From assembly GCA_002084805.1 (NCBI GenBank), contig NBMC01000024.1:1-64000 (forward strand): a DNA stretch of 64,000 nt, given 5' to 3'. The notes under the pieces were generated by a model that did not search any database, was not told the origin of the DNA, and was given only the letters and a program-made list of their open reading frames with translations. This DNA comes from Spirochaetaceae bacterium 4572_59. GTDB lineage: Bacteria > Spirochaetota > Spirochaetia > DSM-2461. The position numbers and the translations under genes are program-made. Positions within the stretch are counted from its first letter, which is position 1; the number at the start of each line of letters is the position of its first letter. Shown here piece by piece: positions 53,606 to 61,601 of this stretch.

Positions 53606-54337
53606 TTGAAACAATATCTCATAAACCAGCATTGTAACAGCGGTCAGACTCTCCTTCTGAGGGATGAAGAATTTCATTATCTCTGCCATGTGAGACGACA
53701 GAAAATACAACAGTCTTTTAATATTAAAGATTGTCGCGGGAAATGTTTTAAAGCAGTCCTCAGTGATATCGTGGAGTCCTCCTGCACTCTATTAATTCAG
53801 GATGAAGTTGAAAAACGTGCCAAAACATACGAGATTGAACTCTATTGCTGTCTCCCGAAAGGTAAAAAACTGGATGGAATTATCAGACAGGCAACGGAAG
53901 CCGGTGTATCTCGGATAATTCCCCTTTTCAGCGACCATTCACTTATTCATTATCAGAAAGAGAATGATTTTGACAGAAAAAAGGTCCGATGGGAAAAAAT
54001 AATAAAAGAAGCACAGCAGCAAAGCGGATCTGCCATGATGACAACGCTGACAAATCCTTTAAAAGTTTGTAATATTCCCGATGTCAGAGAGAATGAGAAA
54101 GGGTATTATTGCCATCAGGATTATATCCGTGAAAACAGTTTGAGAAGTTTATTACAGGAAGATCCCTGGCTTATACGGATAGTAATAGGACCAGAGGGTG
54201 GATTATCCAATAATGAAATCCAGATACTGGAGGATAAAAAATTCAATCCTTTTTACCTGGGAGACAATGTTCTCAGAACAGAAACAGCTTGTCTGTTTGC
54301 CATCTCATCAATTATTACGGCTATGGAGTTATTGTAA
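53606..54337 (+). CDS. rsmE: 16S rRNA m3U1498 methyltransferase
   Basis: 243 residues. PUA-like N-terminal domain (DEEFHYLCHVRRQKIQQSF) and SPOUT knot C-terminus with VIGPEGGLSNNEIQIL and YLGDNVLRTETACLFAISSI. Methylates U1498 of 16S rRNA. Starts at a TTG with GGAG 10 nt upstream. Its stop is followed immediately by the GTG of the GT26-like gene. Confidence 0.94.
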   Translation: MKQYLINQHCNSGQTLLLRDEEFHYLCHVRRQKIQQSFNIKDCRGKCFKAVLSDIVESSCTLLIQDEVEKRAKTYEIELYCCLPKGKKLDGIIRQATEAGVSRIIPLFSDHSLIHYQKENDFDRKKVRWEKIIKEAQQQSGSAMMTTLTNPLKVCNIPDVRENEKGYYCHQDYIRENSLRSLLQEDPWLIRIVIGPEGGLSNNEIQILEDKKFNPFYLGDNVLRTETACLFAISSIITAMELL

Positions 54338-55066
54338 GTGAATCAGAATCGAATATTTGTACTCAGGGTTCCCATTGATATAATCAATGAAGATGAAATT
54401 GAAAAAACCATTATTGGTATACTGGATAATAATAAAAGTAATCAAATCTGTTTTGTAAACTACCGGGATATAATGCGAGCTCAATTTAACAGAGAATTCA
54501 TGAACTGCTTAAAAAAATCATCTCTTAATATTCCTGTAACCGTATCTGTCAGATTTGCCGCAAAATGGTTAAAGCTAAAAATGCCCACGGTTTATAATCC
54601 TTTTACCTTTATAATCCGTCTGTTGGGAGTTCTGGAAAAGTATAATAAATCCATATATATACTTGGTTCTCGCAAACAGAACATTCAATTATCTGAAAAA
54701 AATCTTCGTGCTTCTTTTCCAGGTCTTCAGATAGTCGGCCGTTATGCCGGTTCATTAAGCAATCAGCAGGAAGACAATGTGCTTACAGCCATACAGAAAT
54801 CCACCCCCTCGCTACTATTAACAGGAAAGGGTTTGAAAGGAAATAATCTCTGGATTAGCAGAAAAAGCGGATTCTTTACTCCCGGACTGACCATGTGGGG
54901 TAAGAGCTGTTTTGAAATATTTTCAGGAAAGAAAAATAAACCTGCGGATATGAAGGGTTTTAAAAAAATACGTGAAACTATACTTTCTGTCATTCTGCCA
55001 TGGCGTTTATTAAGAACGCTGCTCTTTTTCATACTGCTGACCATAGATAAAATCAAATTAAGATAA
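54338..55066 (+). CDS. WecG/TagA/CpsF-like (GT26) protein, active site altered
   Basis: 242 residues with the GT26 outline: QICFVNYRDIMRAQFNREFM, a middle KSIYILGSRKQNIQLSEKNL and FPGLQIVGRYAGSLSN, then STPSLLLTGKGLKGNNLWIS. Functional family members carry a GxPxQExW motif and GVGGxFD after these strands; here they read GKGLKGNNLWI and TMWGKSCFEIFSG. A hydrophobic C-terminal helix (LRTLLFFILLTIDKI) may anchor it to the membrane. Catalysis of N-acetylmannosamine transfer is doubtful. GTG start directly after rsmE TAA. Confidence 0.72.
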   Translation: MNQNRIFVLRVPIDIINEDEIEKTIIGILDNNKSNQICFVNYRDIMRAQFNREFMNCLKKSSLNIPVTVSVRFAAKWLKLKMPTVYNPFTFIIRLLGVLEKYNKSIYILGSRKQNIQLSEKNLRASFPGLQIVGRYAGSLSNQQEDNVLTAIQKSTPSLLLTGKGLKGNNLWISRKSGFFTPGLTMWGKSCFEIFSGKKNKPADMKGFKKIRETILSVILPWRLLRTLLFFILLTIDKIKLR

Positions 55067-55068
55067 TA

Positions 55069-55097
55069 TTGCTGTTACAAGTAAATAATGATAATAT
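55069..55097 (+). promoter_or_regulatory. Promoter directly before the FxsA-like gene
   Basis: TTGCTG, 17-nt spacer, TAATAT ending 6 nt before the ATG at 55104; no Shine-Dalgarno. Confidence 0.5.
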
Positions 55098-55103
55098 CGC
55101 CAT

Positions 55104-55550
55104 ATGCTGAATCTGAAATTTCTTATCCATATACTGGAACCCGATTTTACTAAAAAAATTCTATATCTTATTCTCATTCTGGCCATGATACCCATCATGG
55201 ACTGTATTTTATTCATTAATTTTTCATATCTCATGGGTGAATATCTTTTTCTGGCAATATTGTTACTACTGAGTCTTAGCGGTTTTATTTTTTCTCGTCA
55301 TCTGGTACGGAGAACACATATTAGACTAAAAACTAATCTTCATGACAATATATTCCTTTTGAAAGATTACAATTCTCTACCAGCTGCTCTTATGGTATCC
55401 TTTTTATTGATAATGCCTGGAATTATCAGCACTATTATCGCTCTGGTATTTTCCATACCCTGTTTCCGGAACAATTTAGGAAAGAGAATTTCACTCATAC
55501 TGAAAATTGACTGGAAAGAAATTCATGAATATTTGAATATTATTGATTGA
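55104..55550 (+). CDS. FxsA-like membrane protein
   Basis: 148 residues with three or four hydrophobic segments. ILYLILILAMIPIMDCILF and a later LIMPGIISTIIALVFSIPCF segment, followed by a basic tail, resemble FxsA, a cytoplasmic-membrane protein that interferes with phage F exclusion in E. coli but is widespread with unknown general function. Predicted leaderless start. Confidence 0.6.
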   Translation: MLNLKFLIHILEPDFTKKILYLILILAMIPIMDCILFINFSYLMGEYLFLAILLLLSLSGFIFSRHLVRRTHIRLKTNLHDNIFLLKDYNSLPAALMVSFLLIMPGIISTIIALVFSIPCFRNNLGKRISLILKIDWKEIHEYLNIID

Positions 55551-55603
55551 TTATCCAAATTAATAAGTTACAATTATGTCATAGAACTTTTAAAGGATAA
55601 TAT

Positions 55604-56692
55604 ATGACATTATATTTTTCCACACATTCCAGTACTTACCATTTGCTCAGGTCTTTCATACCAGTGTCTATTCAAACTCATTTTTCCAAAAAATTTTCAC
55701 TCTCAGAATATCTGGAATTAAATCCCATCTATGTTATTACGGAATCTTTCGATACTGAAAACATTCTGGAGATACCCGATTTCCCCTATGAAAAATGTAT
55801 TTTACTTGGTTCCAAAAGTGATACTCTACAAAATATTTTCCCGTTGATGGATAAGATTCTTAAATATTTTCCCTATGGATATAATGAAGAAGAAGTCTTT
55901 AGATATTTAATTCAGCTCTACTATGTTCAAAAGAAAGGTTCCATAAAATCTTTAAAAAACGCTGACATGAATATAATTGGCTCATCCGATTGTATTCAAA
56001 AGGTAAATAGGGATATTGCCCAATACGGACCTGTTGATGAAACAGTGACCATACTGGGAGAAACCGGAACAGGAAAAGAACTTATCGCCTTAGCCCTTCA
56101 TAAATACAGTGGATATTCTGGAGAATTTGTTCCTAAAAGTTGCTGTAATTTACAGGAATCTATCATGGAATCCGATTTATTCGGTTCGAGAAGAGGAGCC
56201 TTTACGGATTCCATTAATAGAATTGGACTTTTTGAAAAAGCAATAAATGGAACGCTCTTTCTTGATGAAATAGGAGATATGTCTCTGACTGCCCAGTCAA
56301 AATTACTGAGAGTTGTTGAGACCAAAACAATAAATCCTGTTGGTAGTACAGATTTTAAGAGTGTAAATACCAGAATTATTACAGCCACATCCCGAGATCT
56401 GAAATCCATGGTTAAAAAGGGGACATTCCGTGAGGATTTATACTATAGATTGAATACTCTTATTATTAATATTGCACCTTTAAGGCACAGGAAAGAGGAT
56501 ATCCCACTCCTCTGCCATTATTTTCTTGATAAGAAAAAAATAAAAAAAAATCTCACTTTGAAAGCTTTTAACAAATTGCTGGATTATAACTGGCCGGGAA
56601 ATATAAGAGAATTGAAATCAACTATTTCGAGAGCGGCCATACGTTCTGGGTATGAAGATGAAATATGTGAAAAACATATTATTTTTCATTAG
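55604..56692 (+). CDS. Sigma-54-type AAA+ protein without GAFTGA loop or HTH
   Basis: 362 residues. The N-terminal 110 residues are a receiver-sized unrecognised domain (FSTHSSTYHLLRSF) with no phosphoacceptor motif. The AAA+ domain follows: Walker A GETGTGKE (152-159), Walker B GTLFLDEIGD (about 216-225), sensor I TRIITATSRDL, R-finger REDLYYRLNT. The loop that contacts sigma-54, normally GAFTGA, is GAFTDS (198-203). The protein stops after the AAA+ lid (WPGNIRELKSTISRAA), with no Fis-type DNA-binding helix-turn-helix. It may act on another target, or from solution. AAAGGA precedes the ATG. Confidence 0.85.
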   Translation: MTLYFSTHSSTYHLLRSFIPVSIQTHFSKKFSLSEYLELNPIYVITESFDTENILEIPDFPYEKCILLGSKSDTLQNIFPLMDKILKYFPYGYNEEEVFRYLIQLYYVQKKGSIKSLKNADMNIIGSSDCIQKVNRDIAQYGPVDETVTILGETGTGKELIALALHKYSGYSGEFVPKSCCNLQESIMESDLFGSRRGAFTDSINRIGLFEKAINGTLFLDEIGDMSLTAQSKLLRVVETKTINPVGSTDFKSVNTRIITATSRDLKSMVKKGTFREDLYYRLNTLIINIAPLRHRKEDIPLLCHYFLDKKKIKKNLTLKAFNKLLDYNWPGNIRELKSTISRAAIRSGYEDEICEKHIIFH

Positions 56693-57165
56693 GGAATAAC
56701 TCTTATCTGTTCTACCAGAAGATAGGGAATTTTTCTGTTCTCCATATTTTCAAAACTGACAACTTTCCCAAGAACCAAAACATGGGAATTCAGCAGAATC
56801 ATACCTTCTTTTACCTTTCTAGGTGTTTTGTCCGGAACAATTTCTTTCCAGTTATTTCCCCTAAAAATCAGCTTACACTCATATTTCAAGACCTGATCCA
56901 ATCCTCTCCATTCACCCTGAACAAGAAGTGCTTCGAGAAGATAGTCCTCATTTCTGCCGGATAAACGCGTAATAGAAGAGAGAGAACCATCCAGAATTAT
57001 CCATGTCTTATTTTCAATAAGATCATTAATATGAGTATCTGAGTCTATATTCAGACTTTTTATTGTTTCAAGAAAAGAAAAATTATCAGGAGATGTGCTA
57101 TAATTCTCTTGAGCTTGAAGGGATAATGTAACTATTAGAACAAAAAATATGCACATTTTTTTCAT
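56689..57165 (-). CDS. Small secreted protein, function unknown
   Basis: 158 residues with signal peptide MKKMCIFFVLIVTLSLQA. The mature part contains ETIKSLNIDSDTHINDLIEN and a beta-rich C-terminal half (KTWIILDGSLSSIT, ILLNSHVLVLGKVVSFENM). No family recognised. GAGG precedes the ATG. Its last 4 nt overlap the end of the convergent AAA+ gene. Confidence 0.6.
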   Translation of the reverse strand: MKKMCIFFVLIVTLSLQAQENYSTSPDNFSFLETIKSLNIDSDTHINDLIENKTWIILDGSLSSITRLSGRNEDYLLEALLVQGEWRGLDQVLKYECKLIFRGNNWKEIVPDKTPRKVKEGMILLNSHVLVLGKVVSFENMENRKIPYLLVEQIRVIP

Positions 57166-57277
57166 AAATGACCTCTCTAGAGATAAAACGGTTAACTTTA
57201 TGTTATACCCGGATTAATCATATATCAAGAAGCCATATAATTTTTCATAATAATAATAATTTACTATTTTTATTTAT

Positions 57278-57306
57278 TTGACAAATCATCGGCAGATTAA
57301 TAGAAT
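57278..57306 (+). promoter_or_regulatory. Promoter of the STAS-zinc ribbon gene
   Basis: Perfect TTGACA, 17-nt spacer, TAGAAT; predicted start about 57313, 48 nt before the ATG, which has AAAGGTG upstream. Confidence 0.65.
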
Positions 57307-57360
57307 AGAAGTTGTATATTTTAATTACACAAGCTACATAATTTAAAAGGTGATATATTT

Positions 57361-57915
57361 ATGAGTGGGAACAACGAGATAGTACCCGGATTTGATATTG
57401 AAAAAGATGACAGCCTTAAAATCAGGTTACAGAAAATTGATTCTGTTAAAGGTTGCCTCGTTTTATATCTTACAGGTTATATCGACACATATAACTCAAA
57501 TCTTTTTCAGAAAAGAGTTAATAAGTCCATTGAAGCTGGTTATACAAGATTAATATTCCATTGTGGAAGTTTAAATTATGTATCAAGTACAGGTATCGGA
57601 TCTTTTACTGCATTTCTCAAAACAGTAAAACCAAGAGGAGGAAATCTGGTCCTTCTTGAAATTCAACCTAAGGTATATGAGGTCTTTCAGTTGCTCGGAT
57701 TTTCTCAGTTTTTCAATATCAAGGATAATCTTGATGAAGCTGTTGCATTTTTTGAGAGCGAGGGTGAAACAAAATCCAGTGATATTTTCCCTAAAATATT
57801 CAGATGCCCTATTTGTTCCAAAAAATTGAAAGCAACAAAACCGGGACGTTTTCGCTGCAGTGAATGCAAAACCATACTGGCCATTGATAATACCGGTCAG
57901 GTTTTTCTGGGATAA
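57361..57915 (+). CDS. STAS-domain anti-anti-sigma-like protein with C-terminal zinc ribbon
   Basis: 184 residues. The STAS domain (about 20-130) has the SpoIIAA-type phosphorylation site YVSSTGIGSF near residues 73-81 (Ser75/76), and GGNLVLLEIQPKVYEVFQLL. A C4 zinc ribbon follows: Cys149/152 (CPIC) and Cys166/169 (CSEC). STAS proteins are partners of serine kinase/anti-sigma factors; the ribbon fusion is unusual and could bind nucleic acid or protein. No partner kinase is adjacent. Ends at a strong terminator. Confidence 0.83.
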   Translation: MSGNNEIVPGFDIEKDDSLKIRLQKIDSVKGCLVLYLTGYIDTYNSNLFQKRVNKSIEAGYTRLIFHCGSLNYVSSTGIGSFTAFLKTVKPRGGNLVLLEIQPKVYEVFQLLGFSQFFNIKDNLDEAVAFFESEGETKSSDIFPKIFRCPICSKKLKATKPGRFRCSECKTILAIDNTGQVFLG

Positions 57916-57918
57916 TTC

Positions 57919-57945
57919 AACCGGGCTGAAAAGCCCGGTTTTCTT
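57919..57945 (+). terminator. Terminator after STAS gene
   Basis: CCGGGCT-GAAA-AGCCCGG followed by TTTTCTT; the next gene's ATG is at 57946. Confidence 0.85.
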
Positions 57946-58569
57946 ATGAAGTCAATTTTTTGTATAAATTTTCCAATTGAATTGATTACACATCTTAAAC
58001 TAGAGTATCCTGACTATTATCAACTATTCCACTTTCAAAATAAATTTACTGATTATCAGCACTGCAGCGTCCTCATACTTCCCGTAGAACAATTTATTAC
58101 TTTCCATAAACAGATCTCTCCCATTCCCGCTATTCCCTATGGATCAAAAGAATTTCTAAAAGATGCGTTTCTTCTGGGAGCTGAAGATTATTTAAAGGAT
58201 TCCTGGGATTGTGGGGAATTGATAATCAGAGTGGATAAGATACTGAATCTCAAACAATTATGTATCCCTGGTTATAATATTGAAATCAACTTCAAAGTCA
58301 TGAAGGTTAATGGAAAAGCTGTTTCTTTGACTAAAAGAGAAACTCAAATAATGTATCTGCTATATAAAAATTTCAATTCCATTGTGGAATATGAATCCTT
58401 TAGAAAGTATTTGGACATGGAATCTCAGCATTATGAACAATCACTCTATGTAACTTTCAGTATGCTGAAGAAAAAGCTAAACAATTATCTACCAGAATTA
58501 TTTCCAGATAAAATAGCCATACGGAATATTTCATCAATGGGATACCAATTAAAATTTCCTTGTGGATAA
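57946..58569 (+). CDS. OmpR-type winged-helix protein with non-canonical receiver
   Basis: 207 residues. Residues about 1-105 have the size of a receiver domain, but conserved Asp and Lys positions are not evident (SVLILPVEQFITF, LLGAEDYLKD). The C-terminal winged helix is clear: VSLTKRETQIMYLLYKNFNS, YVTFSMLKKKLNNYLPEL, IRNISSMGYQLKF. The ATG follows the STAS terminator by 8 nt and lacks a Shine-Dalgarno, so expression probably needs readthrough. Its last codons coincide with the first copy of a DnaA-box repeat. Confidence 0.75.
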   Translation: MKSIFCINFPIELITHLKLEYPDYYQLFHFQNKFTDYQHCSVLILPVEQFITFHKQISPIPAIPYGSKEFLKDAFLLGAEDYLKDSWDCGELIIRVDKILNLKQLCIPGYNIEINFKVMKVNGKAVSLTKRETQIMYLLYKNFNSIVEYESFRKYLDMESQHYEQSLYVTFSMLKKKLNNYLPELFPDKIAIRNISSMGYQLKFPCG

Positions 58570-58580
58570 CTTGTGTAAAG
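58556..58580. repeat. 25-bp direct repeat with DnaA box, copy 1
   Basis: Identical to 58760-58784. It begins TTCCTTGTGGATAACTTG and contains TGTGGATAA (58561-58569), the complement of the perfect DnaA box TTATCCACA, followed by a weaker box-like TTGTGTAAA. It overlaps the stop codon of the winged-helix gene. Confidence 0.75.
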
Positions 58581-58759
58581 TTGTTAATAAGTGGCTCATA
58601 TATCTGTAAAACTAAAAAAAGACATTAATATAACTCCGCTGCTACAACAGTTTTTAAGTTCTACAGACATCTATAACCTTATTATATATACATTTAACAA
58701 ATAAAAAGGAACTCAGGTCATATTCAAGCTATATATAGGAAAGATTATAACAAGCAGAA

Positions 58760-58784
58760 TTCCTTGTGGATAACTTGTGTAAAG
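58760..58784. repeat. 25-bp direct repeat with DnaA box, copy 2
   Basis: Exact copy of 58556-58580 in the same orientation, 204 bp on, with its DnaA box at 58765-58773. The interval 58581-58801 is AT-rich (about 75-80 percent by eye) and has no recognisable gene. Confidence 0.75.
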
Positions 58785-58801
58785 AATATTTAAAAATCTT
58801 T

Positions 58802-60079
58802 TTACTCTTTTATTTTCTTTATATTTGCCCCAAGACTGCTCAGCTTATCAGACAGTGATTCATAACCTCTTTCTATCTGATAAACATTATGAATTGTACT
58901 CTTCCCTCTGGCACACATAGCGGCAATAACCATTGCCATTCCCGCACGGACATCAGGAGAAACCAAATCAGAACCAGTAAGGATTCTGGAACCGCTGACA
59001 ACTGCACGATGGGGATCACACAAAATGATACCCGCCCCCATGGATATGAGTTTATCTACAAAGAACATACGTGACTCAAACATCTTTTCATGTATAAGAA
59101 TTGTTCCTTCTACCTGAGTGGCAACGACTGTAATAATACTTGTTAAATCCGGAGGAAAACCCGGCCAGGGGGCATCATCAATTTGAGGAATCATTCCACC
59201 AATATCACTCATGACTTTTAGATTCTGACCGGGAGGAACATAAATGCTATTCCCTTCACACTGCCAGTGAATTCCCAGTTTTCCAAAGGCTATTTTACAC
59301 ATTCGCAGGTTTTCAGGATTGGCATTAGTAATTTCCACTTCTCCTCTAGTGACAGCAGCTAAACCAATATAAGAACCTACTTCCATAAAGTCAGCACCTA
59401 TGGAAAAACTAGTTCCTCCCATTTTTTTGACACCATCAATATAGAGAATATTAGAACCAATCCCTGTTATTTTTGCACCCATTTCATTCAGCATATTGCA
59501 TAGATCCTGTACATGAGGTTCTGATGCCGCATTCTGTATTACCGTTCTGCCTTCAGCCAATACCGCCGCCATAACAGCATTCTCAGTTGCCGTAACAGAT
59601 GCTTCATCCAGAAACATATCTACACCCACAAGCTTATTAGCTGTTATTGTAAACTGGCCGTCCATTTCAACTCTGGCACCAAGGGAAGTCAATGCTAAAA
59701 AATGCGTATCAAGTCTTCTTCTACCAATTACATCTCCACCGGGAGGAGGAAGTATAACTTTCCCTGTTCTTGCCAGTAGGGGTCCAGCAAAAAGAATCGA
59801 TGCCCTCACAATAGAAGCCAAAGCGGCCGGGACATCATTCTTAATATCTGTCATTTGAAATCTAAAATGATTGGCCTTAACTTTTTCAACCTTACATCCA
59901 AGGTGTTTTAATATGTCAATCATGACTTTTACATCTTCGATTTCTGGAATATTCTTCAATTCAACCGCTTCATCGGTCAGTAAAACGGCCGCAATACAGG
60001 GCAAAGCCGCATTTTTATTACCACTGGCTCTAATTTTCCCTTTTACGGGAAAACCGCCTTCAATTTCATATTTATGCAT
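58802..60079 (-). CDS. murA: UDP-GlcNAc enolpyruvyl transferase with Asp at the catalytic Cys position
   Basis: 425 residues, full length. First committed step of peptidoglycan synthesis. Lys22-Asn in GNKNAALPCIAA, SIVRASILFAGPLLAR, and the catalytic loop reads PPPGGDVIGRRRLDTHF, so Asp116 replaces the Cys115 of E. coli. This substitution is known from Mycobacterium, Chlamydia and Borrelia and gives fosfomycin resistance with activity retained. Also VTATENAVMAAVLAEG and APWPGFPPDLTSI. No Shine-Dalgarno; the promoter -10 box is 7 nt before the ATG. Confidence 0.95.
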   Translation of the reverse strand: MHKYEIEGGFPVKGKIRASGNKNAALPCIAAVLLTDEAVELKNIPEIEDVKVMIDILKHLGCKVEKVKANHFRFQMTDIKNDVPAALASIVRASILFAGPLLARTGKVILPPPGGDVIGRRRLDTHFLALTSLGARVEMDGQFTITANKLVGVDMFLDEASVTATENAVMAAVLAEGRTVIQNAASEPHVQDLCNMLNEMGAKITGIGSNILYIDGVKKMGGTSFSIGADFMEVGSYIGLAAVTRGEVEITNANPENLRMCKIAFGKLGIHWQCEGNSIYVPPGQNLKVMSDIGGMIPQIDDAPWPGFPPDLTSIITVVATQVEGTILIHEKMFESRMFFVDKLISMGAGIILCDPHRAVVSGSRILTGSDLVSPDVRAGMAMVIAAMCARGKSTIHNVYQIERGYESLSDKLSSLGANIKKIKE

Positions 60080-60085
60080 AATTAA

Positions 60086-60114
60086 AATCTATCGTTTGAA
60101 TAACGTTTAGTCAA
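60086..60114 (-). promoter_or_regulatory. murA promoter, predicted leaderless
   Basis: On the minus strand TTGACT, 17-nt spacer, TAGATT; the base 7 nt downstream is the A of the ATG at 60079. Confidence 0.6.
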
Positions 60115-60209
60115 GAATCTGATTAATCTATTCATCCTATTATATGGGTATAGAAAAAATACGGTATAAAGGCTATAACAAATAAAACTGATTATAAGGA
60201 ATTTTTCTC

Positions 60210-61586
60210 ATGAAAGTTATGAAATTCGGTGGCAGTTCTTTAGCTGATTCCGAAAGAATAAAACAAACTGTACAAATCATTTCTGACGTTGAAGAACCCG
60301 TAAGTATTATTCTTTCCGCAATGAAGGGTGTAACAAATCTATTAATCGACGCAGCCGAAAAAGCCGAAGAAGGGAATGAAGAATATAAACAGAATATTAC
60401 TACTATTAAAGAGACACATTTAAAATGTATAAGTGAACTTTTTGGAGAGAATATTCCAGACGTTCTTTTAAGCGGAATTGATAAAAAATTGAGCGAGTTA
60501 AAAGATATTCTGCATGGTGTTGAACTGGTACAGGAATGCTCATTAAAGACAAAAGATATCGTTATGAGTTTTGGAGAAAGACTTAATTGTTATCAATTCA
60601 CCTTTTATATGAATTATTTGAAAAAACCAGCTTCTTATATTGATGCCCGGACTTTTATTAAAACTGATAGCAACTATGGCAAAGGTTCAGTCAATTTTCA
60701 GAAGAGTTATAAACTTATTAACGAAAAAATTGAATCTATCGGTAATACTATCGGAATAATCACAGGTTTTATATCTTCTGATTCTGATAATAGAACAACG
60801 ACTCTGGGTCGTAATGGAAGTGATTATACTGCCAGTTTAATTGGTGCAGCTCTTGATGCTGATGTGGTTGAAATATGGACTGATGTAGATGGGGTCCTGA
60901 CAGCCGATCCCAGGATAGTAGAAAATGCTTTTGTTATTCCCCAGCTAAGTATACAGGAAGCAATGGAACTTTCATATTTCGGTGCTGAGGTTATTCATCC
61001 TTATACCCTCATTCCTACGATAGATAAAAAAATTCCTGTTTATATTAAAAATACTTTGAATCCTACGGCAAAAGGGACTCTTATTACTGATAAAAGCAGT
61101 GAAAAAGATCGTATTATTACAGGTCTGGCATCCATCGATAATGTTTCGCTCATAAATATTGAGGGGGGAGGAATGGTAGGTATGCCCGGTATTGCTTCCC
61201 TTATTTTTAATTCTCTGGCAGAGGCGGATGTTAATATAATAATGATTACACAGGCTTCTTCTGAACACAGTATATCTATTTTGTGCCGTACAGAAGAAGT
61301 AGCTCTGGCTAAACAAAAACTGAAAAAAAATCTTGACCTTGCTATCCAATCCAGGAAAATTCAAAATATTGAAGTTGTAGATGATCTTGTTATCATCGCT
61401 GTTATCGGTGAAAAAATGATTGGTCAAATCGGATTAACCGGCGATCTGTTCAGTACCGTTGGAAAAGCAAATCTGAATATTTTTGCTATTGCTCAGGGAT
61501 CTTCTGAAAGAAATATATCCTTTGTTATCCATAAGGATGATAAGAACTTAGCATTAAATGAAATTCATAAAAGATTTATTGGTTAA
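60210..61586 (+). CDS. lysC: Aspartate kinase, monofunctional
   Basis: 458 residues; ThrA/LysC-type amino acid kinase domain (KVMKFGGSSLADSERI, TTLGRNGSDYTASLIGAALD, IWTDVDGVLTADPR) and two ACT domains at the C-terminus (NVSLINIEGGGMVGMPGIAS, VVDDLVIIAVIGEKM) that usually give feedback inhibition. It phosphorylates aspartate for lysine, threonine and methionine. The sequence is closer in layout to the kinase half of ThrA but has no homoserine dehydrogenase domain. AAGGA precedes the ATG. Co-transcribed with thrC, 15 nt on. Confidence 0.94.
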   Translation: MKVMKFGGSSLADSERIKQTVQIISDVEEPVSIILSAMKGVTNLLIDAAEKAEEGNEEYKQNITTIKETHLKCISELFGENIPDVLLSGIDKKLSELKDILHGVELVQECSLKTKDIVMSFGERLNCYQFTFYMNYLKKPASYIDARTFIKTDSNYGKGSVNFQKSYKLINEKIESIGNTIGIITGFISSDSDNRTTTLGRNGSDYTASLIGAALDADVVEIWTDVDGVLTADPRIVENAFVIPQLSIQEAMELSYFGAEVIHPYTLIPTIDKKIPVYIKNTLNPTAKGTLITDKSSEKDRIITGLASIDNVSLINIEGGGMVGMPGIASLIFNSLAEADVNIIMITQASSEHSISILCRTEEVALAKQKLKKNLDLAIQSRKIQNIEVVDDLVIIAVIGEKMIGQIGLTGDLFSTVGKANLNIFAIAQGSSERNISFVIHKDDKNLALNEIHKRFIG

Positions 61587-61601
61587 AAGGAGATAATTCA
61601 T

